DNA from: Tahibacter soli
GTDB lineage: Bacteria > Pseudomonadota > Gammaproteobacteria > Xanthomonadales > Rhodanobacteraceae
Direction of reading: 5' to 3'
Assembly: GCF_025717065.2 (NCBI RefSeq)
Contig: NZ_JAOVZO020000003.1
Span: forward strand, 496,001-560,000
DNA length: 64,000 nt
Position 1 is the first letter of the stretch. Every line of letters begins with the position of its first letter. The position numbers were made by a program, and so were the translations under genes. The notes under the pieces are model-generated. The model was not told the DNA's origin, made no database searches, and saw only the letters and a list, made by a program, of their open reading frames with translations. Of the stretch, positions 25,840-33,710 are shown piece after piece.

Positions 25840-28701
25840 ATGCAGCACGCGTGTACTCCGCGCGGCCGTTCCGGCCGTCTCGCTCTGGCCCTTGGCATCG
25901 CGCTCGCTGGCGCGGCCGTCCAGGCCGCCGAACCGATCAAGATTCCGCAGCTCAAAGGGCCGGCCAGCATCGCCTACGACGCCGAAGGCATACCGCTGAT
26001 CAAGGCGTCGAACGAATACGACCTGGCGTTCCTGCAAGGCGTCGCGCACGCGCGCGACCGGTTCTTCGAGATGGACTTCAATCGCCGCGGCGCCAGCGGC
26101 ACCGTCGCCGAACTCGTCGGCCAGAGCGCGCTCGCCAACGACGTGCAGACGCGCACGCTCGGCCTGCGCCGCGCCGCGTGGGCGACGTGGCAGGCCGCGA
26201 ACGCCGACACGCGCGGCTGGCTCAAGGCCTACGCCGACGGCGTGAACTGGTGGCTGTCGACGACGCCCGCGCTGCCGCCCGAATACGCCGCGCTCGAAAT
26301 CACGAAGGTCGAGCCGTGGTCGCCCGTCGACACGCTCGTAATCGGCAAGGCGCTCGCGTTCCAGCTGTCGTTCGACCTCGACATCCAGCAGACGCTCGAA
26401 GTCGGCGGCTACCAGCAGGCCGGTCAGGCCGCCGGTTTCGACGGCTCGGTGCTGTACTTCGGCGATACGCATCGCTTCGCGCCGCCGGACGATCGCGTGA
26501 CGATCGCCAACGCCGCGCAGAACGCGGCGGAGTCGCCCGAGATCGCCAAGTCCGGCAGCGGATTCGGCATGCCGGCGATCGACGCCGAAACGCTCGAGCT
26601 CGCACGCGCCTATCGCGACAAGATCGCCGACCATCCGCTGATCGCGCCGCACCTCAAAGCGCGCGAGAACCGCGCCGGCAGCAACGAATGGGTGGTCGCG
26701 GGCTCGCTCACGCAGTCGGGCAAGGCGATCCTGTCGAACGATCCGCATCTGTCGCTCGCGCTGCCGTCGGTGTTCGTCGAACAGCACATCGTGAGCGAAA
26801 GCCCCGCGATCAACGCGACCGGCGTCACCGTGCCCGGCGCGCCGGGCGTCATCCAGGGCTGCAACGACCGCATCTGCTGGGGCACGACGACCAATCCGCT
26901 CGACGTCACCGACGTGTTCAAGGAGACGCTCAAACTCAACACCTACGGCCTGCCTTACGCGATCGTGCGCAGCAACGGCGCCGAGGAGCCGGTCGACTGG
27001 GTGTTCCAGAATTTCTATGTGAACAAAGTCGGCGACGGCCAGGCGGACAATCTCGCGCGCGACAACTCCATCGGCTACACGAACGGCGCGGTCACCGTGA
27101 TCGTTCCGCGCCGCAACAACGGCCCGATCGTGCAGCTGTCGGGCAACACCGGCCTGTCGGTCGCGTACACGGGCTGGGGGGCGACGTTCGAACTCGAGTC
27201 GTTCCGCCGCATCAACCGTTCGCAGAATCGCGCCGAGTTCGAAGACGCGCTGACGTATTTCGACGTCGGCTCGCAGAACTTCGCCTACGCCGACGTCGAC
27301 GGCAACATCGCCTACTACACGAGCGCCGAAGCGCCGGTGCGCACCGACCTGCAGACCGGCAACGCGCCGGGCGGAGGCATTCCGCCGTGGCTGATCCGCG
27401 ACGGCACGGGCGCGCTCAAGCACGACTGGCTGCCGGTCGCGAACCGCCAGCCGAACCAGGCCGTGCCGTTCGAAGTGCTGCCGATCGCGGAAATGCCGCA
27501 CATCGTGAATCCGGCGTCGGGCTATGTCGCGAATGCGAACAACGACCCGATCGGCACGACGCTCGACAACAACCCGCTCAACCAGGTGCGCCCGGGCGGC
27601 GGCCTGTACTACCTCAACTTCAACTACTCCGCCTATCGCATGGGTCGCATCGACCGCGTGCTCGACGACTATCGCTCGCGCGGACAGAAGGTCACGCCGG
27701 CCGACATGCAGAAGCTGCAGGCCAACAACCAGCTGATGGACGCCGAACTCGTCGCGCCGCATCTCGTGCACGCGCTCGAACGCGGAACGGCCGGTGGCGC
27801 GTGGGCGCCGCTTGCGGCACTCGCGAACGACGCGGCGGTCGAACAGGCCGTCAAGCGCATCGAGGAATGGAACTACGCCACGCCGACCGGCATCGCGCAG
27901 GGCTACGATCCGGGCGACAACCCGGCGTCGCTGCCGCAACCGACCCAGGCCGATATCGACGCGAGCGTCGCGGCGAGCCTGTTCGCCGTGTGGCGCGGGC
28001 AGGCGATCAAGAACACGGTCGATGCGACGCTGACGAAGGTCGGTCTCGGCAGCGCGCTGCCGGGCGGCGACGATGCGTATGCGTCGCTCAAGTTCCTGTT
28101 GGATAACTTTCAACTTCTGCGCGGCAAGGGGCTTTCGGGCGTGAACTTCTTCGCCGTGCCCGCGTCGGTCGGCACGCCGCCGACGCCCGAAGACGCGCGC
28201 GATTTCCTGCTGCTCAAGAGCATGCAGGACGGCCTCGCGCGCTTCGCGAGCGACGACTTCGCGCCGGCGTTCGGCAAGTCGACGAACCAGGAGGACTACC
28301 GCTGGGGCAAGCTGCATCGCATCACGTTCCGCCATCCGCTGGGCGGACCGTTCAACCTGCCGGGCGCCAATCCCTACGGCTTCGCCGATCTCGGCCCCGG
28401 CCTGCCGGGCGTCGCGCGTTCGGGCGGCTTCGATGCGGTCGACGCTTCGAGCCACAACGCGCGCGCGAGCGGTCTCAACGACTTCACCTTCGGCAGCGGC
28501 CCGGCTCGGCGCTTCGTCGGCGAAATGCAGACGAAGATCGCGGCGTCGGAGATCATCCCGGGCGGGCAGAGCGCGGTGCTCGGCAGTCCGTTGTACGCGA
28601 GCCAGCTCGGCCGCTGGCTGACGAACAACTACCATCCGCTGATCGTCAACCAGGCCGACGCGACGGCCGCTTCGCCGAACGTCACCAACTACGTTCCGTG
28701 A
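25840..28701 (+). CDS. Penicillin acylase family N-terminal-nucleophile amidase
   Basis: A 953-residue periplasmic precursor. The signal peptide is about 1-30 (VQA-AE). The alpha-chain region shows VAHARDRFFEMDFNRRGASGTVAEL. Autoprocessing Ser281 begins the beta-chain in AGSNEWVVAG, and oxyanion residues follow in NDPHLSL. This is the layout of penicillin G acylase, cephalosporin acylases and quorum-quenching AHL acylases. Size is a little larger than typical. A strong AGGAGGG site lies before the ATG. The preferred acyl substrate cannot be read from sequence. Confidence 0.9.
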   Translation: MQHACTPRGRSGRLALALGIALAGAAVQAAEPIKIPQLKGPASIAYDAEGIPLIKASNEYDLAFLQGVAHARDRFFEMDFNRRGASGTVAELVGQSALANDVQTRTLGLRRAAWATWQAANADTRGWLKAYADGVNWWLSTTPALPPEYAALEITKVEPWSPVDTLVIGKALAFQLSFDLDIQQTLEVGGYQQAGQAAGFDGSVLYFGDTHRFAPPDDRVTIANAAQNAAESPEIAKSGSGFGMPAIDAETLELARAYRDKIADHPLIAPHLKARENRAGSNEWVVAGSLTQSGKAILSNDPHLSLALPSVFVEQHIVSESPAINATGVTVPGAPGVIQGCNDRICWGTTTNPLDVTDVFKETLKLNTYGLPYAIVRSNGAEEPVDWVFQNFYVNKVGDGQADNLARDNSIGYTNGAVTVIVPRRNNGPIVQLSGNTGLSVAYTGWGATFELESFRRINRSQNRAEFEDALTYFDVGSQNFAYADVDGNIAYYTSAEAPVRTDLQTGNAPGGGIPPWLIRDGTGALKHDWLPVANRQPNQAVPFEVLPIAEMPHIVNPASGYVANANNDPIGTTLDNNPLNQVRPGGGLYYLNFNYSAYRMGRIDRVLDDYRSRGQKVTPADMQKLQANNQLMDAELVAPHLVHALERGTAGGAWAPLAALANDAAVEQAVKRIEEWNYATPTGIAQGYDPGDNPASLPQPTQADIDASVAASLFAVWRGQAIKNTVDATLTKVGLGSALPGGDDAYASLKFLLDNFQLLRGKGLSGVNFFAVPASVGTPPTPEDARDFLLLKSMQDGLARFASDDFAPAFGKSTNQEDYRWGKLHRITFRHPLGGPFNLPGANPYGFADLGPGLPGVARSGGFDAVDASSHNARASGLNDFTFGSGPARRFVGEMQTKIAASEIIPGGQSAVLGSPLYASQLGRWLTNNYHPLIVNQADATAASPNVTNYVP

Positions 28702-28706
28702 TCGCT

Positions 28707-28743
28707 GCAACGCGGCGCGCGGACTTTCCGCGCGCCGCGTTGC
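28707..28743. terminator. Perfect 17-bp GC hairpin
   Basis: A 17-bp perfect stem with a three-base loop (CTT) begins 6 bases after the acylase stop. No T tract follows on either strand, so it may act as an mRNA 3-prime end or processing structure rather than a classical terminator. Confidence 0.55.
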
Positions 28744-28746
28744 ACA

Positions 28747-29460
28747 ATGGCGCCTGTTTCTCCACGTGCGTCGCCCGGCATGCCTCTGATTCCCCGCGGC
28801 TTCGACATCGCCGCCGCACGACGGCACCTGCGCCGTCGCGATCCCGCGCTCGGCGGCTGGATGCGCCGCATCGGTCCTCTCGAACACGATTTCGAACGCC
28901 GCTTCGATCCGGTCGACGCGTTGGCGCGCGCGATCCTGTACCAGCAGCTGTCGGGCCACGTCGCCGGCGCGATCGTCGCGCGCGTCGAGGCGCGCATGCC
29001 GCGCGCGGGCGTGCTCGACGCCGACGGCATCGCCGCGCTCGCCGACGACGATCTGCGCGCGTGCGGCGTGTCGCGCAACAAGATCGCCGCGATGAAGGAT
29101 CTCGCCGAGAAGGCGCAGGCCGGCGTCGTGCCGACGTCGCGCAGGCTCGGCTATCTCGACGACGAGGCGATCGTGGAATCGCTGACGCAGGTGCGCGGCA
29201 TCGGACGCTGGACCGTGCAGATGCTCCTGATGTCGCGCCTGGGCCGGCCCGACGTGCTGCCGGTGCACGATCTGGGCATTCGCAAGGGCGCGCAGATCCT
29301 GCGCGAACTCGATACGATGCCGACGCCCGACGAGACGCTCGCGATCGGCGAGGCATGGGCGCCTTATCGCAGCCTCGCGAGTTTTTATCTGTGGCGCATC
29401 GTGTCGACCGCGCAGGCCGACGCGAAACCGGCGAAGGCCGTGAAGCGCTCGCAGGACTGA
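28747..29460 (+). CDS. AlkA-like DNA-3-methyladenine glycosylase
   Basis: A 237-residue HhH-GPD glycosylase that removes alkylated purines. ARAILYQQLSGHVAGAIVARV is the first helical motif. The hairpin-helix-hairpin LTQVRGIGRWTVQMLLM is followed by the catalytic Asp in LPVHDLGIRKG. Size matches the AlkA-like bacterial and yeast MAG group. The first ATG lies right against the hairpin after the acylase gene; an internal ATG at 28780 (MPLIPRGF) is a good alternative. A repeat follows the stop. Confidence 0.9.
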   Translation: MAPVSPRASPGMPLIPRGFDIAAARRHLRRRDPALGGWMRRIGPLEHDFERRFDPVDALARAILYQQLSGHVAGAIVARVEARMPRAGVLDADGIAALADDDLRACGVSRNKIAAMKDLAEKAQAGVVPTSRRLGYLDDEAIVESLTQVRGIGRWTVQMLLMSRLGRPDVLPVHDLGIRKGAQILRELDTMPTPDETLAIGEAWAPYRSLASFYLWRIVSTAQADAKPAKAVKRSQD

Positions 29461-29461
29461 T

Positions 29462-29600
29462 GCTCCCTCTCCCCCAAGCTCGCTTGGGGGAGAGGGCCGG
29501 GGTGAGGGGGCGACGCATCGCACTTCGTCGAGATCGGCGCAGCGCACGGCGTCGCCCCCTCACCCAACCCTCTCCCCGCGCGAGCGCGGGGGAGAGGGCT
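29462..29600. repeat. REPIN-type repeat pair, family A copy 3
   Basis: The forward unit (CCCTCTCCCCC hairpin with GGGGTGAGGGGG tail, 29463-29511) and reverse unit (about 29556-29600) are separated by a spacer starting CACTTCGTCGAG, almost as in copy 2. The loop sequences differ between units while stems are kept by paired changes, e.g. CCCCGC with GCGGGG in the second hairpin. Confidence 0.85.
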
Positions 29601-29624
29601 TACGATCGACGACGCGAATATCGG

Positions 29625-31235
29625 ATGACAATACCCGCACATCAACTCGACGCCGCGATCGGCGAACTGAAGACCGCGCTCGCGGCCGGCCATGTCGCGC
29701 CGGCCGTGCAGCGCATCGTCGCGTTTCTCGACGACGGCGGCGCGGATGCGCAGCAGTGGATGCTCGGCGCGCACGAAGTCTCGCGTTTCGTGCAGCCGCT
29801 GGCCGCCGCGCACGTGCTCGAACGCGGGCTCGTCCGCTGGCCCGCGTCGACGGACATGCGCTACCTGCTCGGCAACGCGCTGCGCGCCGGCGGTCGCACG
29901 CGCGAGGCCGAACAGGCGCTGCGCGCCGTGATCGCGGCCGAGCCCGCGCATGCCGACGCGCCGGTGTCGCTGGCGTTCCTGTTGCGCGAGCAGGGACGGC
30001 TGTCGGCTGCCGCGCAGACGATCGTGACTTTGTGGAAACGGCAGCCGCGCACGCGCGACGGCGACTATCGCGCCGTCAAGTTTCTGCAGGAATGCCACCG
30101 GCACGCCGACGCGGAAGAACTCGCCGAGCCGATTCTGGCCGCGCATCCGCGCGACGCCGAACTCCTCGCGCTGCTCGGCGAGAACGCGCTCCTGCTCGGC
30201 CGCTTCGGCAGCGCGCAGCGCCGCCTGCGTGCGGCGGTCGAGATCGATCCGCAGCAAGCGGCGGCGTGGCTGCGGCTGGCGCACACGCATCGCTTCGCCG
30301 CGGGCGACGACGACGATCTGGCACTGCTGCGCGCCGCGCAGGCGCGCGGCGACCTTGCCGACGAGGCGCGTGTCTGCGTCGAATTCGCGCTCGGCAAGGC
30401 ATACGACGATCTCGCCGAACGCGAAGAGGCCGTGCGCGCGTGGCGCGCGGCGAACGCGCGCCGGCGCGCCGCGAGGCCGTGGGACGCCTACGGCTGGGCG
30501 CGTTTCGTCGACGCCCAGCGCAGCGCGCCGCCGCTGCCGGCCGTCGCCGCCGATCCGTCGACGACGCCGGTGTTCATCGTCGGCATGCCGCGTTCGGGCA
30601 CGACGCTCGTGGCGAGCCTGCTCGGCCGCAACCGCGACGTGAAAAACCGCAACGAACTGAACTGGATCGCCGCGCTCGCGGCGAATCTCGGCGCGACGCC
30701 GGCGCCCGCCGCGCTCGCATCGGCCGGCGCGCTGTATCGCGCGCACCTCGTGCAGGACGACGAGCCCGCACGCTGCCACGTCGACAAGAATCCGCTGAAC
30801 TTCCGGCATCTGCGCCTCGTCGCGGCGATGCTGCCTAACGCGAAGATCATCCACTGCCGCCGCGATCCGCTCGACACGGCGCTGTCGCTGTGGAGCCAGC
30901 ACTTCGCGCACGACGACATGCGCTGGGCGTACGACTTCGGCGACATCGCGGCCTACTGGCGCGGCTATCAGGCGCTGATGGGGCATTGGCACGAAACGCT
31001 CGCCGTGCCGGTCTTCGATCTCGACTACGAGGCGATGGTCGCCGACTCCGGCGCGACGCTCGCGCGGCTCGCGGCGTTTCTCGGCATCGGCGACGCGCAG
31101 CGCGATGCGGCGGCCGGCGAGGCGATCGCCACCGCGAGCGTGTGGCAGGCGCGCCAGGCGGTGTACGCAAGTTCGGTCGGGCGCTGGCGCGCGTACGAGG
31201 CGCTGCTGCCGGAGCTGTCGCTCGCGTTCGGCTGA
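29625..31235 (+). CDS. TPR-containing sulfotransferase
   Basis: A 536-residue cytosolic protein. Residues about 40-290 form TPR-type helical repeats. The C-terminal half is a PAPS-dependent sulfotransferase fold with FIVGMPRSGTTLVASLLG (from residue 317), the 5-prime PAPS loop. Later IIHCRRDPLDTALSLWSQHF is the 3-prime phosphate-binding segment. Proteins of this build are widespread in proteobacteria; acceptors are unknown. The ATG at 29625 lies just past the family A repeat. There is no operon partner. Confidence 0.88.
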   Translation: MTIPAHQLDAAIGELKTALAAGHVAPAVQRIVAFLDDGGADAQQWMLGAHEVSRFVQPLAAAHVLERGLVRWPASTDMRYLLGNALRAGGRTREAEQALRAVIAAEPAHADAPVSLAFLLREQGRLSAAAQTIVTLWKRQPRTRDGDYRAVKFLQECHRHADAEELAEPILAAHPRDAELLALLGENALLLGRFGSAQRRLRAAVEIDPQQAAAWLRLAHTHRFAAGDDDDLALLRAAQARGDLADEARVCVEFALGKAYDDLAEREEAVRAWRAANARRRAARPWDAYGWARFVDAQRSAPPLPAVAADPSTTPVFIVGMPRSGTTLVASLLGRNRDVKNRNELNWIAALAANLGATPAPAALASAGALYRAHLVQDDEPARCHVDKNPLNFRHLRLVAAMLPNAKIIHCRRDPLDTALSLWSQHFAHDDMRWAYDFGDIAAYWRGYQALMGHWHETLAVPVFDLDYEAMVADSGATLARLAAFLGIGDAQRDAAAGEAIATASVWQARQAVYASSVGRWRAYEALLPELSLAFG

Positions 31236-31270
31236 CGCGGCCGCCGCGCGCGACGGCCGCGTCGAATGTT

Positions 31271-32893
31271 TCAGGCTTTGTTCAACCGCTCGTAGTAGTC
31301 CGCGAGCGGCGTGAACGCGACGTACATTTCCGACATGCGGTTCGACAGCCGCACCGCGCCGACGCGGTGGTCGGGGTAACTCGCGTATTGGCGGATCTCG
31401 CCGGGACCGTGCTTGCCGAATTCGTGCTGCTGGCCGTTCGACAGGTGCAGGCGGATCGCGAACAGGTCGAAGTTCCACCACGTCTCGATCGCTTGAAGAT
31501 GCACGCCGTCGGGAATCGTCACGACGTGCTCGGTGCCGCCCTGCGTATTGCCGAACCAGCGACCGCCGTCGCGATCGAATTCGAAGCACAGCGCGTCGAT
31601 GCGGTCGTGCGAGCGCACGCGCACGGCGCGCAGCTTGCCGGGACCCTGGCGTTCGGAATCGCCGAACGCCATATCGTGTTCGTTGCCGACCATGTACGAC
31701 AGGCCCGCGTAGGGGCCGGTCCACACCACGCGGTCGAGCGCGATCGGCTTGTCGTTCTCGCGGCCCGGATACATGCGCGACCAGAGTAGCGCCGGATCGT
31801 ACGCCTGCGCGAGCATCTCGCGCTCGTAGGCGCTTCTCGCCTGCGCCTGGTAGAAGTCGACGCAGACCTTCGCCGGTCCCTGTTTGATCTGGCTGCGGCC
31901 GGTGTAGCTGAAGGAATGTACTTCGCGCGTGACGAGATCCTTCAGGTAGTAACCGTAGGTTCGGCCGCTGTGACCGAGTTCCTCGAGCTGTTGCTGCTCG
32001 GCGCGCCACTTCAGTTCGCCCGGTATCGCGATCGCGCCGACGAAATTCTGGTACTCCTTGATCTGCGCGTCGAGGTTGGCGAGAAAACGCGCCTTGCCCG
32101 CTTCGTCGCCGTAGATTTCCTTCGTGAACACCGCGCGCTCGCGCAACAGGCTCAGGTGCATCGTGGCGAGGTCGATCGCGAACGTCAGCGTGCCGGGCGT
32201 GTAGGTCGACTTGATGAAGCGGTCGACCACCGCGTTGAAGTCGTGCACGGCGTTGTCCATCGCGCGTTCGCGCAGCTTCGGCGTTTCGGCCTTCTGGTAT
32301 TCGACGAGGTTGCGGCGAACGCCGGCGAGCGTGTCGGCGAGCGTGCGCAGGTCGTACGAATCGATGACGCCCTGCACCCAGCGGCGCATGCGATCTTCCG
32401 ATTCGCGCAGCAGCGCCTCGGGCGAGCGCTTATCGTCGGGCCACAAGAGGCCGAGCACGAATTCGACCGCGCCGCCGACCGTCGGAATCTTGCCGGCGGC
32501 GGTCATGAAGATCGTGCGGATGATCATGTTGTCGCTCATGCGGCCGGCGTGCGAGTCGAGGAACGTCGCGGCGTCGGCGCCTTTCTTGCGGAACTCGTCG
32601 GCCGGGCCGATCACGAGCTTCTTGTCGTTCGTCACCGTCGCCGAACGCGCGGTCTCGACGACTTCGGGCTCGGTGAAGCGCGTGCCGCCGAAGCCCAGCG
32701 TCGGCAGCGACTCCCAGAAGCCGAGCTTGAGCTTGGCTTCCGGCACGTCGACGTCGACCGACTTGCCGGATTCGATCTCGCCTTCGAGATCGCGCAGGCA
32801 GCTGCGACACAGGTTGTCGTTGGTGTTGTACGCGGCCCAGAAGAGTTTCTTCGTCGACTGGTTCTTGATGCTCCACATGACCTTGCTGCGCAT
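31271..32893 (-). CDS. Cry delta-endotoxin-like pore-forming protein with lectin-like C-terminus
   Basis: A 540-residue protein without a signal peptide. Residues 1-95 look like a beta-rich cap with a CxxC (29-32). Residues about 117-375 match the helical domain I of Bacillus three-domain Cry toxins in pattern: a hydrophobic hairpin ending GGAVEFVLGLLWPDD, then amphipathic helices including DTLAGVRRNLVEYQ and LATMHLSLLRERAVF, then YDPALLWSRMYPG and ALDRVVWTGPYAG. Residues about 415-530 have a jacalin/beta-prism-like pattern (IDALCFEF, VTIPDGVHLQAIETWW). The ATG follows AGGAG. It is monocistronic. The Cry relation is pattern-based inference; target and export are unknown. Confidence 0.68.
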   Translation of the reverse strand: MRSKVMWSIKNQSTKKLFWAAYNTNDNLCRSCLRDLEGEIESGKSVDVDVPEAKLKLGFWESLPTLGFGGTRFTEPEVVETARSATVTNDKKLVIGPADEFRKKGADAATFLDSHAGRMSDNMIIRTIFMTAAGKIPTVGGAVEFVLGLLWPDDKRSPEALLRESEDRMRRWVQGVIDSYDLRTLADTLAGVRRNLVEYQKAETPKLRERAMDNAVHDFNAVVDRFIKSTYTPGTLTFAIDLATMHLSLLRERAVFTKEIYGDEAGKARFLANLDAQIKEYQNFVGAIAIPGELKWRAEQQQLEELGHSGRTYGYYLKDLVTREVHSFSYTGRSQIKQGPAKVCVDFYQAQARSAYEREMLAQAYDPALLWSRMYPGRENDKPIALDRVVWTGPYAGLSYMVGNEHDMAFGDSERQGPGKLRAVRVRSHDRIDALCFEFDRDGGRWFGNTQGGTEHVVTIPDGVHLQAIETWWNFDLFAIRLHLSNGQQHEFGKHGPGEIRQYASYPDHRVGAVRLSNRMSEMYVAFTPLADYYERLNKA

Positions 32894-33004
32894 GCTCGCT
32901 CTCCTCGTGATGGGACGGGAGAACGCGCGCGACGATCCGACCCGCGCAGCGAAACCGCGGGCGTCCCCCCGAGAGATAAAAGCGAAAAATCTACCTTGCG
33001 CGAA

Positions 33005-33595
33005 TCACACGCGCCGGCGGTGCCAGCACCAGTGCCACGGCTCGTAGGCGATGGCGTGCGGGTTGCCGCGCGGATACGACAGGGCGAAGCCGTAGCCGCC
33101 GGCATGGCGCACGAGCCACGCGAACGCCGGCGAGCGCTCGAACTCCTCTTCGAGCACGGCGAAGCCCGGTGTCGTGACGTCGAGCGCGCGACCGCTGTGA
33201 TGTTCGCTGTAGCCTGGCGCCGCGCTCACCTTGAGGATGTCGGCCATCGCAAGGCCGCGCGCGACCTTTCGTTCGATGATGCCCACCTGGTATTCGACCG
33301 AGCGGAACGCGGAGACGACCTGCAGTTCGACGAGTCCTTTCGCGGCGTCGGCGCGCATCGCGAACCACGCGCGCGCGGCGTCCGGGATGAGCCATTGTGG
33401 ACGTTGGGAAATGTCGTAGCCGATGAACGCGAGCGTCCGCGGTTCGGCGACGATCCGCAATCCTCGCTCGCGGCCGTAGCCGCGCGGCACGCCCATCTGC
33501 CGCGACCGCGCGACGAGTTCGCGGCGCCGCGCCGTATCGGCGGTCGCGGGCGGCGCGACGTCGGCGGGCGGGGCGGGCAGGTGTACGCGTTTCAT
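33005..33595 (-). CDS. VanY-type D-alanyl-D-alanine carboxypeptidase (M15B)
   Basis: A 196-residue zinc peptidase. SAFRSVEYQVGIIERKVARG precedes the zinc site SEHHSGRALDV (His132 and Asp139), and EPWHWCW holds the third ligand (His188). VanY-like enzymes trim the terminal D-Ala of peptidoglycan stem peptides. No signal peptide is evident, which is odd for this role; an upstream start or another export route is possible. It lies 110 bases from the Cry-like gene on the same strand, and its own start is divergent from the TonB receptor. Confidence 0.88.
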   Translation of the reverse strand: MKRVHLPAPPADVAPPATADTARRRELVARSRQMGVPRGYGRERGLRIVAEPRTLAFIGYDISQRPQWLIPDAARAWFAMRADAAKGLVELQVVSAFRSVEYQVGIIERKVARGLAMADILKVSAAPGYSEHHSGRALDVTTPGFAVLEEEFERSPAFAWLVRHAGGYGFALSYPRGNPHAIAYEPWHWCWHRRRV

Positions 33596-33710
33596 CGCGC
33601 GAGCGTAGCAGAGCGCGGTCCCGTCGGGTCCGCCGCGTGTGCAATGCGCGTGTCACGAGAGCTTCATGCGCACGGCCTAGCTTCCTCCGCCTTTATGCCC
33701 GGGGGTTGCC

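Noticed and set aside
25825-29547. Minus-strand open frame of 1240 codons over the acylase and glycosylase genes
   Set aside because: It is antisense to two well-supported genes, is Arg-rich without any domain pattern, and spans a gene boundary and repeat. High GC makes such long shadow frames common.
33005-33595. Idea that the VanY-type peptidase is an immunity or partner gene for the Cry-like protein
   Set aside because: The genes are 110 bases apart, and VanY-like peptidases are ordinary cell-wall enzymes. Nothing in the sequence links them beyond proximity.
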